Assembly: GCF_044759095.2 (NCBI RefSeq)
Contig: NZ_JBIYSM020000016.1
Location: 16,729-80,728, forward strand
Direction of reading: 5' to 3'
Origin: JBIYSM02 sp044759095
GTDB taxonomy: Bacteria > Bacillota > Bacilli > Brevibacillales > Brevibacillaceae
Length of the DNA stretch: 64,000 nt
The position numbers and the translations under genes are program-made. The notes under the pieces are model-generated. The model ran no database searches and was not told the DNA's origin. It saw nothing but the letters and a program-made list of their open reading frames with translations. Shown here one piece after another: positions 18,501 to 25,998 of this stretch. Position 1 is the stretch's first letter; every line of letters starts with the position of its first letter.

Positions 18501-18719
18501 TACTACGAGAGTAGCGAACTCAGCACGAGTGATGGTGCGGTCTACGCCGAAGTCGCCGTTGCCGTAACCGGAAACCAGACCAAGAGCGTTCAGACGTTTT
18601 ACGGTCAATTCCAGAGCTGGATCCATTTTAGGAGCCGCTGCTTCTTCTGCACCTACTACCATAGGAGCAACAGTAAGTGCCAGTGCACTTGCCAATACGC
18701 TGTTAACAACCTTTTTCAT
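15573..18719 (-). CDS. mwp: Middle S-layer (middle wall) protein with three SLH domains
   Basis: The main product is 1048 residues from the ATG at 18719. The signal peptide (KKVVNSVLASALALTVAPMV, cut near VVGA/EE) and the N-terminal third match the B. brevis 47 middle wall protein almost word for word. SLH domains: 'LNALGLVSGYGNGDF' with 'ITRAEFATLVVRA' (about 35-85), 'FTDVKTSDWFAGFVNVA' with 'VTYAEAVAMIIRALGY' (about 88-145), and 'VWPNNYIAKASELG' with 'ATRGDVFKMLDNA' (about 148-200). SLH domains bind pyruvylated secondary wall polymer. A very acidic body follows, and the last 65 residues form a Big-like domain. A second, upstream in-frame TTG start (18812) has a perfect ribosome site and would add 31 residues before the signal peptide. 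Confidence 0.95.
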   Translation of the reverse strand: MKKVVNSVLASALALTVAPMVVGAEEAAAPKMDPALELTVKRLNALGLVSGYGNGDFGVDRTITRAEFATLVVRARGLEQGAKLAQFQSNFTDVKTSDWFAGFVNVASGQEIVKGFPDKSFKPQAQVTYAEAVAMIIRALGYEPSVKGVWPNNYIAKASELGIAKSINTPNNAATRGDVFKMLDNALRVDLMKQVEYGTDIRFEVRDGQTLLTEYLDVTVRDMEWANSDDNEAEDLPFVTNVPVVGLGTLDANEVTLDGRAAGLGTSTYKVADGINPNNFAGQHVQVWVKDGKEKTIVWMEGSEDEEVINGRVDTWYYDEKVQSNGDKVDSKSDIAKLELLLDNEKTYSFSENVAVSYNFKRFGTGENAAKGLSAIMDGNGTFAAKVVLNDEGEISYIHVIDDVTVDQAVAGVKYGSEVIEKVDADKKKITNLEGGSFDLKDKEEGEDFLVFINGQPAKLADLKENDVYTVYYADGNKNKPLVFVTRNVVEGKVDKVEIRNSGDNRLKIGDKTYRVRSASYSENANKDVAKITNDELRDLDGVEVTLFLAPDGRIRHIVTKDNVNDRKFKAILTKQAVYDSKDDKWNFTVYSEKDSKVNISIEAEDIKDADGNKLTDDEVEALFVPSKDQDELLLLEVTLDSKGEAEKVQILDTTGLQMLEGDAWEKAADEDGDTLNVTIDGKKKTFDVTDDTVVFDMTGEITDGKRVELKDADIAKFKSVADDEDLTVYYLVDDNEVDTIFVVEGDGIESNTQYGYVKSFGRAGDDDITVLTKVDGKFEEKTYKLDGDADDLFGDVNRFDFIKFSLNSDNEVIIDDVVKIVEGSGEDELEGFAELAIDNTDADELEEAELDRLTVARVDDVDGRKITFKTEDETYEYLTDANTVFVNDDFEILDGVQEGDYVVLVETDDDSQRFDFVLVVSDEDTVEEEELEDNALAFLAQSDEGITVEDPSDEPSDEPVDLIDEDSFTATEVEKLPGMLSQYTVTGQGEAGATVTLTVDGRSATATVAANGTFTVSVVGKVGVANFTIEASKGDDTEGPFTGTFTK

Positions 18720-18830
18720 AACCTTAGGTTCTCCTCCTCTAGAATAAACGGATTGTTCTTGGGGAATAATGGTTTTGGATGTATCTTTCTTTTTAGAGCC
18801 CGAATCCTGCAAGCGCGTTTCACCTCCTTT
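18720..18830 (-). promoter_or_regulatory. Tandem translation starts of mwp (TTG at 18812, ATG at 18719)
   Basis: On the minus strand AAAGGAGGTGA, complementary to the 16S rRNA tail, lies 7 nt before a TTG at 18812. From this TTG exactly 31 codons run in frame to the ATG at 18719, which has its own GAGGAGGAG. This reproduces the dual initiation sites described for the B. brevis 47 middle-wall-protein gene. The long form would carry a basic leader (KKKDTSK) ahead of the signal peptide. Confidence 0.85.
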
Positions 18831-19031
18831 CGCAGGACCGAATTTTTGAAATGTTAGGAATTCTCTACTATATTCTGTATTGTGTAAATGCAACATCTAG
18901 TAGTGTATCACAGTTGCTAGATTTCGTGAATCTTTTTTACACAATTCCCCGTATTTCGTGTGACATTCTATTAAACGCTTCACTCAGGAAAAAGTTGCGG
19001 TGCCTCCGAAAAAGATTTAAAAATTTTTGCC

Positions 19032-19073
19032 GTGGGTTTTTATGTATTCATCGGGGTGATGAATATCACCCAC
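19032..19073 (-). other. Nested, mutually exclusive inverted repeats at the start of the mwp leader
   Basis: GGGTGAT-ATTC-ATCACCC (19054-19071) is a 7-bp hairpin. The overlapping ATTCATC-ACCCC-GATGAAT (19046-19064) is another 7-bp hairpin, enclosed by GTGGGT...ACCCAC (19068-19073 with 19032-19037). The two folds cannot form together. They begin at the expected transcript 5' end, so they could be a protein operator, an mRNA 5' stabiliser or a switch. Confidence 0.6.
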
Positions 19074-19080
19074 AACTCGT

Positions 19081-19109
19081 ATTATAGGGGACGTTTGGCA
19101 ATCTGTCAT
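19081..19109 (-). promoter_or_regulatory. Strong SigA promoter of mwp
   Basis: ATGACA (19104-19109) and TATAAT (19081-19086) are spaced by exactly 17 bp on the minus strand. Transcription would begin near 19074, leaving about 260 nt of leader before the TTG start. Confidence 0.75.
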
Positions 19110-19135
19110 TATAGAACCTTTTTCCAGCAAAGCAA
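19108..19135 (-). promoter_or_regulatory. Second, upstream mwp promoter
   Basis: TATAAT (19108-19113) with TTGCTT 16 bp upstream (19130-19135) on the minus strand. It overlaps the -35 region of the downstream promoter. The -35 match is only moderate. Confidence 0.45.
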
Positions 19136-19155
19136 CAGGCCATGCAGTTCCTTAC

Positions 19156-20310
19156 TCAGTTTCCTAATGCTGTTTCGAAATTGACGACAGCCAGGTTGTA
19201 GTTGCGAACTGCTACCTGATACTGATTTTCACGATTCGACAGCTCTTCCTCCGCCTGGATGACCTCCAGCGTCGTGGCCAGCCCGTTTTCAAAACGGAGA
19301 TGGGTCAGACGATAGCTTTCCGCTGCCGCTTCCTTCGCCTTTTTCTGAAACTCCGCCGCCAGCTTGGCTGCGTTCAGGTTGTAGTAGGCTTCTGCCACCT
19401 GCAGGGAAATGTCGCGCTTTTGTTCCTCGATCGCCAGCTTTGCCTTTTCCACGTCATTGCGGGCTACCTGACCCTGATAGGTGGAGAGAGCAGAGTATTT
19501 GGCAATCAAGTCGCGCGTCAATTCCGCCAGTTTCAGCTCTTCCTGCTTTTGGAACATCTCGACGCGCTGCTTCAGCGCAAGCTCGGTTGCCTGCTCCAGC
19601 GTCATCGGGTTGGGCGTCAGGGTTTTGTTATCCTCCGACAGCTTCCACTCCTTGGTCAGTTCCACCCCGAGAAACTCGTTCAGCTTCATGCGGGAGATGA
19701 TCAGATTGTTCTCGGCGGATGCCAGGGCAGCCTGGGCGCCTGCCACTCCCATTTCTGCCTGCAGGATGTCGGTTTTTGCCTTTGTTCCTACCTCAAAAGC
19801 TGCTTTTGCGATTTTCAGCTGGGTCTGGGCCCGGTTCAGGCTTTGTTTCTTCAATTCAAGTTCCGCCTTGGCATGGAGCAAATCGTAATACACCTTTTGC
19901 GCCCCGAGCTTGGTCGCGCTCTCTGTCGCCTTGACCACCAGCGCGTTCAGCTTCTTGGCCATTTCCGATTTGGCTTCGGTCACATATTTTTGCTGGGCGG
20001 CACCCAGGGATTCGATAAAATCGCTCGGAATTTCACCGACGGTTTCGTTGACCAAACGCGCGTTGATGTCGGCGTTTTTCGCTTCCAGGCGTTTGGATTG
20101 GAGGGCGCTGTTGGTTTGAAGCGCCTGTTCGATTGCCTTTGCGACGGTGAGCTCATCCGATGCGGCGGCTTGTGCCTGGGTGGCGGCAGGTGTGCCGGTT
20201 GTCGCTTGGGTGTTTTGCGTGGTGGCGGCGGCTCCGACACCGGCTGTGGTCAGCAGGAATGCCGCCATGGAAACGGCGATCCATTTTTTCGACGAGTATG
20301 GAAAGTTCAT
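19156..20310 (-). CDS. TolC-family protein
   Basis: A 384-residue exported protein with a signal peptide (WIAVSMAAFLLTTAGVGAAA) and a Thr/Gln/Ala-rich linker. It then has the duplicated helical pattern of the outer-membrane-efflux-protein family: 'ELTVAKAIEQALQTNSALQS' opens the first half and 'MTLEQATELALKQRVEMF' the second. Long helices with 'ALASAENNLIISRMKLNEFLG' and 'NGLATTLEVIQAEEEL' are the usual markers. TolC proteins span the outer membrane of Gram-negatives; in this organism there is none, so the role is unknown. It lies immediately upstream of the S-layer operon and may interact with the wall or S-layer. Start is ATG behind AAAGGAG. Confidence 0.82.
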   Translation of the reverse strand: MNFPYSSKKWIAVSMAAFLLTTAGVGAAATTQNTQATTGTPAATQAQAAASDELTVAKAIEQALQTNSALQSKRLEAKNADINARLVNETVGEIPSDFIESLGAAQQKYVTEAKSEMAKKLNALVVKATESATKLGAQKVYYDLLHAKAELELKKQSLNRAQTQLKIAKAAFEVGTKAKTDILQAEMGVAGAQAALASAENNLIISRMKLNEFLGVELTKEWKLSEDNKTLTPNPMTLEQATELALKQRVEMFQKQEELKLAELTRDLIAKYSALSTYQGQVARNDVEKAKLAIEEQKRDISLQVAEAYYNLNAAKLAAEFQKKAKEAAAESYRLTHLRFENGLATTLEVIQAEEELSNRENQYQVAVRNYNLAVVNFETALGN

Positions 20311-20345
20311 TTTTTTCCACTCCTTTTACAATTTGTCCCAAACTC

Positions 20346-20358
20346 ACTATAACACAGT
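20346..20358 (-). promoter_or_regulatory. Extended -10 promoter of the TolC-like gene
   Basis: TGTTATAGT on the minus strand is an extended -10 element (TATAGT at 20346-20351) about 35 bp before the start codon. No good -35 is visible. Confidence 0.4.
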
Positions 20359-20524
20359 TGGTCCATTCGCATAACCTTTTTGACGCACCTTACATCTATA
20401 TTGCTCCTTTCCCGATTGGATGACTGCACCTCTATCATGAAGGGATACGAAGTGCAGGCGGAAAAATTTCAACATTGGCGGAGGCTGGCGTGAACATGCT
20501 ATGCTTTTCATGAGGTGATTTGGC

Positions 20525-21181
20525 ATGTTACAGCAGTACAAAACCGTAGCCGGGTACGGGGAAGATGAAATCGTCATCGAGCGCTCCCGTTTTATCGGCT
20601 ATGCCCAACGCGTTACTTCCGAAGAAGAAGCAATGGCGTTTATCGCCATGATAAAAAAGAAGCACTGGGATGCCACCCATAACTGCTCGGCGTTCGTCAT
20701 CGGGGAACATGACCAGATTCAGCGCTCCAGCGATGACGGGGAGCCGAGCGGCACGGCGGGGAAACCGATCCTGGAGTGCATCAAGAAAAACGGATGCAAG
20801 GACACGGTAGTCGTGGTGACACGCTACTTTGGCGGCATCAAGCTGGGAGCAGGCGGTCTGGTCCGGGCCTATACGGCAGGGACGGTGGTCGCCCTGAAGG
20901 CAGCCGGCATCGTCATTCACCAGCTGCATCACAACATCTCGGTCAGCGTCGACTACCACTGGTGGGGCAAGGTGGAAAACGAACTGCGCATCGGCCAGCA
21001 TCGGGTGAAGCAAACCGATTATACGGACCGGGTGACCGTTCACCTCTTAATTCCAGACGGGGAAGAAGAGGCATTCGTTTCACACATGATTGATTTGACC
21101 CATGGACAGGCACAGATCGTCCGCAAAGAGAAGGAGTACGTCGAGGTGCCGGTGGAAGCTGTGCAGGGGGACGAGAATTAA
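20525..21181 (+). CDS. yvyE: YigZ/IMPACT-family protein
   Basis: A 218-residue cytoplasmic protein with AGGTGA before its ATG. The N-terminal IMPACT domain shows 'IERSRFIGYAQRVTSEEEA', 'DATHNCSAFVIGE', 'SSDDGEPSGTAGKPIL' and the hallmark 'RYFGGIKLGAGGLVRAY'. The C-terminal half is the ferredoxin-like DUF1949 domain. The family is widespread and is linked to translation or ribosome stress by homology to eukaryotic IMPACT; the bacterial role is not settled. It is the only clearly conserved housekeeping gene on the plus strand here and is divergent from the TolC-like gene. Confidence 0.9.
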   Translation: MLQQYKTVAGYGEDEIVIERSRFIGYAQRVTSEEEAMAFIAMIKKKHWDATHNCSAFVIGEHDQIQRSSDDGEPSGTAGKPILECIKKNGCKDTVVVVTRYFGGIKLGAGGLVRAYTAGTVVALKAAGIVIHQLHHNISVSVDYHWWGKVENELRIGQHRVKQTDYTDRVTVHLLIPDGEEEAFVSHMIDLTHGQAQIVRKEKEYVEVPVEAVQGDEN

Positions 21182-21243
21182 TCTTGCTCGGAGTGTTGTC
21201 CTCATTTACGCTTAGGGAAGAGGATGGCAAGGGGGCGAGGGTT

Positions 21244-21654
21244 ATGGGTAGAACGTTGGACGACTTGTTTGGCAAGCTGGAGCAGATGGAGGCAAAGTTT
21301 GACCAGATTGACAAGCGATTTGAGCAGGTTGACAAGCGGTTTGACCAGATTGACAAGCGGTTTGAGCAGGTTGACAAGCGGTTAGACCAGATTGACAAGC
21401 GATTTGAGCAGGTTGACAAGCGGTTAGACAACCTGGAGGAAATGACGTCCACCATGATCAAAATGGTGGGACAGGCTCATGTTCGATTGGATCAGCTGGA
21501 TTCAAAGACAGAGGAAATACTCGCGGATCTTGAAGAACGAAAAGATGCGGGAAAGCGAAAAAAAGATCGGCTTTCCTTTTTGGAAAACAAGGTGTGGGAA
21601 CACGAAAAACAGATCTTTTTTCTGAGAGAGCGGATTGAGGAAGCAAAAAGCTGA
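21244..21654 (+). CDS. Small heptad-repeat coiled-coil protein
   Basis: A 136-residue protein; I use the ATG at 21244, preceded by an AAGGGGGCGAGGG stretch, instead of an upstream start 3 bp after yvyE. After 'TLDDLFGKLEQMEAKFDQID' comes an uninterrupted coiled coil built on three perfect 14-residue units (FDQIDKRFEQVDKR type, 42 bp each at 21298-21423). It ends 'LSFLENKVWEHEKQIFFLRE'. There is no signal peptide or membrane segment. Function unknown. It converges on the large SLH gene and ends in a shared terminator. Confidence 0.75.
   Translation: MGRTLDDLFGKLEQMEAKFDQIDKRFEQVDKRFDQIDKRFEQVDKRLDQIDKRFEQVDKRLDNLEEMTSTMIKMVGQAHVRLDQLDSKTEEILADLEERKDAGKRKKDRLSFLENKVWEHEKQIFFLRERIEEAKS
21298..21423 (+). 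repeat. Three in-frame 42-bp repeats in the coiled-coil gene
   Basis: Three tandem 42-bp units each encode FDQIDKRFEQVDKR or a one-residue variant (L for F). Unit length equals two heptads, as in the methyltransferase repeat at 1901-2236, although the sequences differ. Confidence 0.9.
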
Positions 21655-21686
21655 AGAGGGGTTGGCCGCCCCTGCTTCAGCTTTTT
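21644..21686. terminator. Bidirectional terminator between convergent genes
   Basis: AAAAAGCTGAAG and CTTCAGCTTTTT form a long stem around a GGGG/CCCC-containing loop. A T-run follows in both directions, so it serves the coiled-coil gene (+) and the SLH gene (-). Confidence 0.85.
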
Positions 21687-21694
21687 GTTGTTGG

Positions 21695-24600
21695 TTATTG
21701 TTTGGGAAGTTTTTTGAGTTGGACCATGATGCGGAGCGTGATGACAGCCATTTCGGCGCGGGTAAGATCGCCTTTTGGATTGAAGCGGTACGTCGGCTTT
21801 TTGGCGGTTGGGTCGTTTACCTCGCCGTTCATGATTTTGGCCTTGCTGACTGCGAGTACAGAAGCCGCTGCGTAGTGGTCCATCAGTTGAGCATCTGTAT
21901 ACATCTTTCCAAGAGCGAGTTTCGCTGCTTCCGGAGTCCCCAGCTTCAGGTTGAGTGCTCGCGCAATCATGACGCTGGCCTCTTCCCGTGTAACCGAATC
22001 TTCCGGATAGAATGCTCCCGTATCCTTGCCGCGGATGATACCTGCGCGCGCGGCCGTTTCGATGTACTTGTACTCATAATCCCAATCATCGTCACTCGGG
22101 CGCACATCTCGGAACGTTGGTTCGGATGGATCATCTTCGTTGTTGTCCCTGTACGGTCCGGCATTGATGGGAAGATCGAGCGCCTTTACGATCATGGTGG
22201 CAAATTCCCCGCGGTTGATCTTCAGCTCGGTGCCAAAGCCGCTGCCGGGGGCTTCGTTCATGATCCCTTTTGCATAGAGTGTTTCAATCGAATCGCGCGC
22301 AAAAGGATGTTTTATCACGTCACTAAACGATTCCCGCGTCTTCATTACAATGTAATAGCCGAAGCCTTTAAATGGAACCGTAATCGTTTTCTTGCCCGTG
22401 TTGACAACCCCGCCGAGGTTTTTCCATTCATCTCCGTTATTGTAAAAGACCGTGAGAATGTTGTTCGCCGCATTTACAATGGAAGAATCGTACTTGATCG
22501 TGACCGTTCCCTGTTTGCTTGGAACGAGGTTATCCTCCCAACGATCGATGAACGGTTCCATCTCTACACCGTTCACTTCTCCATCAAAGTAAGGATCGCG
22601 GCCACCCGGCGCCCGATCATCGTCGGTACTTCCCGGTTTTGCATTCCCCGCATCGATATAATAGAGCGGACTTGCATAGTTAAAGTCGGAGTTGATGCGA
22701 AGTAGATCCTGCATGTCGTCTTCCAAGCCGTCATCCTCGAGATTGATTCGACCATTGGTGCGATCCGCAATTCCAAAGTACAACGACACGTCTGTGAAGA
22801 TATCTGTCTGCGGTATGTTGATCTCGTTGCCTTCCCGGTTATTGGAAGGGGCCAACAAGACGGTACCCGCCGGGAATTTCAGTTCGAGAGCCTTTTCAAA
22901 AACGCTGAATGTCGTTTTCTTGCCAAAGGTATCACGGCTTTCCGCACCGCTTACCGAGGAATTCACGTTGTAAATGCGCACTTCATCATTATATGTCTGG
23001 TTTCCGACAATGACGGAAAACTTCACGGTGTTCAAACCAGGCTTTAAGGGAACGTTGGCCTCAAATACATAATAACTCTGCGGAATGGATTTCCCCAGCT
23101 TCTCATCGTATTCAAAGTCCGGTTTGTCTGTATTGTGAGCGACCGCTTCGATTTTTCCGAACGTTACCTTTGTAGCATTTTCTGCAAAGATTTTAATGGG
23201 TACACTATTCGTGTTTACTGTTGCATAGGGCGCATTCTCAAGCTTGGTTGGCGACAACACCGTCCAGGAATGGGTCTCTTGGGAAACCGTAACCTTTTGC
23301 CTGGTTACTACGCCCCCATCGGAAGCAACGATTTCATAGGTAGTATCGTTACCTTTCCCCAGCGTCAGCGGGAACAGCTTCAACCGCGCTTCGAGATCAG
23401 CTTCATTCAAATTCAAGTCTTCCAGCTCGTCCAGCAGCTCCGTACCGTATTGACGGCTGGTCATGGTTGCTTGAAAGCTGTTGTCTTTTGTTGTTGCGGA
23501 TGCCGGAGGATTCGGGAAGTTCCGCTTATTAAAGACATCCTCCAGGTCGGTAATGCCTTTTGCCGCATCATCTCTTGCCTTGTCTACCACCGCATCCTGG
23601 AATACCCACTTATCTAATGATCCATTGCCATCCGTATCGGTGTACTTATACGATGCGATCGTCTTGCCGTCTTTCAACACCTCAACGCTGGTAGCGTCTT
23701 TGACGTCAAATGAGAACTCGCTGAGGAAGAAGGCATTGGTGCTGTAAGCTGAATCCGTTGATTTTTTCGTCAGTTCAATGTCTGTTTTGTTTTGCTCGAC
23801 TTTCAGCTTGATGTTTTCCACACCTGGAATTTTATCCTTGTTGTAAAAGATGGTGTAGGTGAAGACTGCATCCGGCACGTTATCGAATTCAAATGTGAGT
23901 GTGTTGCTTCCCGGCTGTAAAGCGGCCGTCAAGGTGCCTGCTGATACTCTCGTGTGATATCCGGGTGTTGGGGCCGCCTGCGCAATTTCTATTCCATTCA
24001 GCTTGACCTTGTCCCCGTCCGAATCGGTAATGTCTCCATCATTCGTCCACGTGTAGTTGTACACTTGCACATCCAGATCCTTAACTTGCGCAATGTCCGT
24101 TATTTGCAAACTGTTGTCAATAAACTTTCTCGTTCCATCCACATAGCTCAGTGCCAGGAACGGGGCAATCTCCGGCTTGATCACAAAGTCTACTTTGGCA
24201 TCCGGCGAAACCGGCGCGGTGGTATCCTTCCCGACTAGTGTCACCTTCGTTTCTCCCGGGGGAAGCTTAATCAGACTCAGCGTATATGGCGGAGCCGATG
24301 GAGTGAAGGTGTAGTCTGTCCCGATATTCAATTTCGTAGGGCTGTCATTGTAATACACTTCAAAGGTGTCAATGTTTGCCCCGTCAATCGTTAACTTGAG
24401 CGGTGATACACGAATCGGGTTGACTGTGGTTCCCAACACGATTGGCTTGTTTTCATCTTGATTCGTGACACTGATGATCCGCGCGGAGTTGGGATCCATG
24501 TACGTAAACGAATATTTGTAGCTCGCCACGGAAGCTGTCTTATCCGTTTTTGTCAGAACTCCGCTGACGGTTGTCGCCTCCACGTAAGGATAGGTGAATT

Positions 24601-25747
24601 CCAGTTCGTACGTACGCCCGTCTACCCAACTGTTAAAGGGAATGCTTGCAGAGATGTCATATTGCTTAAAGTCACCGGACAAGTCCGCCTTGAAATTTGG
24701 GATATGCGTTCCCGCAGCTACCGGTAAACCGGTGGTCGTGTCCCGCAAAATCAGTGTGGCAGGGTCGGCTAACGTATCGATTCCATCACTGGGGTCCAGA
24801 TCACTCGTATCTACCTTTCGGAACAACTCAATCGTAGAGGGAGCGTAGAACAGGGCCTTACCGGTAACGGTAAAACTGGCGGGCGGAGCAGCCTGTCCAA
24901 CAAGCGTTGGTGTCTGCAGTGGAACAAGCGAAAACGGTGCAGCACTCACTCCGGTCAAATCTACATTATAGAACTGGTCCGCCGCACCCTGAGTGCCGCC
25001 TGTCAGCGTTACGACAATACTGCGCTGTTTCAACCCTACTTCACGCGAGCTGTTGTAGGCAGAGATATCAAACATATTAAAGCCAAGCTGGGCATCAACG
25101 TCTACGGAAAAACTGCCGGATTGGCTCACGTCATCCAAAAATGTCTGATTGGTCGTCCTGTTGACTACCTTTACCGAGTCAGCGTTGATTGCCTTGCCGG
25201 AGAACGAAAGCACCAGCTTGTTCGAAGACGGTACGCGAATGACGGTAGGGTCAGATAACAGAGCTACTCCATTCACTTCCAGTTCGCTCAGTACCGGGGT
25301 GTTATTGTACTGAACGTAAAACGAAAGCAGGTCCTTGGTTACACTGCCTGTTGTCTCATAGAAAGCAATCTGGTTCATTCCTGGTTTTAAGTTGATATCC
25401 TTGAAGGAAAAACTGAACGTCGCACTGGTAATGACCGGTTTGATGCTGCTCAGATCCTCAACGGTTTGTCCATTGTTGGTAATGATTTTGAGACGCAGAT
25501 TTTCTCCGACAGTCCCACTGCCGTACGTACCGTTCAAGGTAATCCTGGATTCGTAGTTGATATGGGGATTGGCGGACGTTCCTTTCAACGGATCGAAACC
25601 GGTAAGCGTAATTCCTCCTCCGGTAACCCCTTCATTAGTCGCCGCATTTGCTACGCTTGCCCCCATCGGGAACAGCAGTGAAACTACCATCAACAGCGAG
25701 AGAACGACTGCTGTGCCTGATTGCATTCTGCGAAAAAAATGAACCAA
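21695..25747 (-). CDS. Large SLH-domain surface protein
   Basis: About 1350 residues. I favour the TTG at 25747, which has GAGGTG 6 nt upstream; a GTG at 25756 is too close to that site. A signal peptide (TAVVLSLLMVVSLLFPMGAS, cut near ANA/AT) is followed by repeated beta-rich modules whose boundaries I cannot assign. The last 190 residues are three SLH domains: 'FSDVIKHPFARDSIETLYAK' with 'INRGEFATMIVKALD'; 'YIETAARAGIIRG' with 'VTREEASVMIARALN'; and 'AAASVLAVSKAKIMNG' with 'LTRAEMAVITLRIMV'. It should be anchored to the secondary wall polymer, perhaps as an S-layer-associated adhesin or structural protein. No catalytic motif was recognised. Confidence 0.85.
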   Translation of the reverse strand: MVHFFRRMQSGTAVVLSLLMVVSLLFPMGASVANAATNEGVTGGGITLTGFDPLKGTSANPHINYESRITLNGTYGSGTVGENLRLKIITNNGQTVEDLSSIKPVITSATFSFSFKDINLKPGMNQIAFYETTGSVTKDLLSFYVQYNNTPVLSELEVNGVALLSDPTVIRVPSSNKLVLSFSGKAINADSVKVVNRTTNQTFLDDVSQSGSFSVDVDAQLGFNMFDISAYNSSREVGLKQRSIVVTLTGGTQGAADQFYNVDLTGVSAAPFSLVPLQTPTLVGQAAPPASFTVTGKALFYAPSTIELFRKVDTSDLDPSDGIDTLADPATLILRDTTTGLPVAAGTHIPNFKADLSGDFKQYDISASIPFNSWVDGRTYELEFTYPYVEATTVSGVLTKTDKTASVASYKYSFTYMDPNSARIISVTNQDENKPIVLGTTVNPIRVSPLKLTIDGANIDTFEVYYNDSPTKLNIGTDYTFTPSAPPYTLSLIKLPPGETKVTLVGKDTTAPVSPDAKVDFVIKPEIAPFLALSYVDGTRKFIDNSLQITDIAQVKDLDVQVYNYTWTNDGDITDSDGDKVKLNGIEIAQAAPTPGYHTRVSAGTLTAALQPGSNTLTFEFDNVPDAVFTYTIFYNKDKIPGVENIKLKVEQNKTDIELTKKSTDSAYSTNAFFLSEFSFDVKDATSVEVLKDGKTIASYKYTDTDGNGSLDKWVFQDAVVDKARDDAAKGITDLEDVFNKRNFPNPPASATTKDNSFQATMTSRQYGTELLDELEDLNLNEADLEARLKLFPLTLGKGNDTTYEIVASDGGVVTRQKVTVSQETHSWTVLSPTKLENAPYATVNTNSVPIKIFAENATKVTFGKIEAVAHNTDKPDFEYDEKLGKSIPQSYYVFEANVPLKPGLNTVKFSVIVGNQTYNDEVRIYNVNSSVSGAESRDTFGKKTTFSVFEKALELKFPAGTVLLAPSNNREGNEINIPQTDIFTDVSLYFGIADRTNGRINLEDDGLEDDMQDLLRINSDFNYASPLYYIDAGNAKPGSTDDDRAPGGRDPYFDGEVNGVEMEPFIDRWEDNLVPSKQGTVTIKYDSSIVNAANNILTVFYNNGDEWKNLGGVVNTGKKTITVPFKGFGYYIVMKTRESFSDVIKHPFARDSIETLYAKGIMNEAPGSGFGTELKINRGEFATMIVKALDLPINAGPYRDNNEDDPSEPTFRDVRPSDDDWDYEYKYIETAARAGIIRGKDTGAFYPEDSVTREEASVMIARALNLKLGTPEAAKLALGKMYTDAQLMDHYAAASVLAVSKAKIMNGEVNDPTAKKPTYRFNPKGDLTRAEMAVITLRIMVQLKKLPKQ

Positions 25748-25958
25748 TCTTCTCACCTCTCCAATCTCGTTCTATTTGATGGATTGGCACTTTTCCATCG
25801 ACAGAAAAGTCCGCTCCGCGGGTTTGCTGTTTTTTTCGTTTCTTGCGCGTTCCCACCACCACTTCCTTTTTCCTGAACAGCAAACGAAAGGCTTGTCTCA
25901 CTTTATGTATCGGCTTATTCCGCTGTTCCATTTAGGTTTAACGGGAATTTACACAAAT

Positions 25959-25984
25959 AAAAAAAGAGCCTACGGTTCAGGCTC
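25959..25984 (-). terminator. Terminator of the small coiled-coil gene
   Basis: GAGCCT-GAACCGT-AGGCTC followed by TTTTTTT on the minus strand, just beyond the stop at 25999. Confidence 0.9.
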
Positions 25985-25998
25985 GACCACATCGCTAC

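Larger units (their letters stand above)
18831..19155 (-). promoter_or_regulatory. Control region of the S-layer operon
   Basis: The 325 bp between the TolC-like gene and the upstream mwp start contain no gene. They hold the promoter pair at 19081-19135, a nested inverted repeat at 19032-19073, and a long AT-rich leader. Further -10-like boxes occur downstream (for example TACACT near 18902 and TATAGT near 18870), each with poor -35 partners. Several tandem promoters are known for the cwp operon of B. brevis 47; only the upstream ones can be supported here. Confidence 0.6.

Noticed and set aside
20943..21461. Ser/Asn/Arg repeat frame on the minus strand opposite the coiled-coil gene
   Set aside because: Antisense of the 42-bp repeats. 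The plus-strand frame has the ribosome site, sensible coiled-coil heptads and the terminator.
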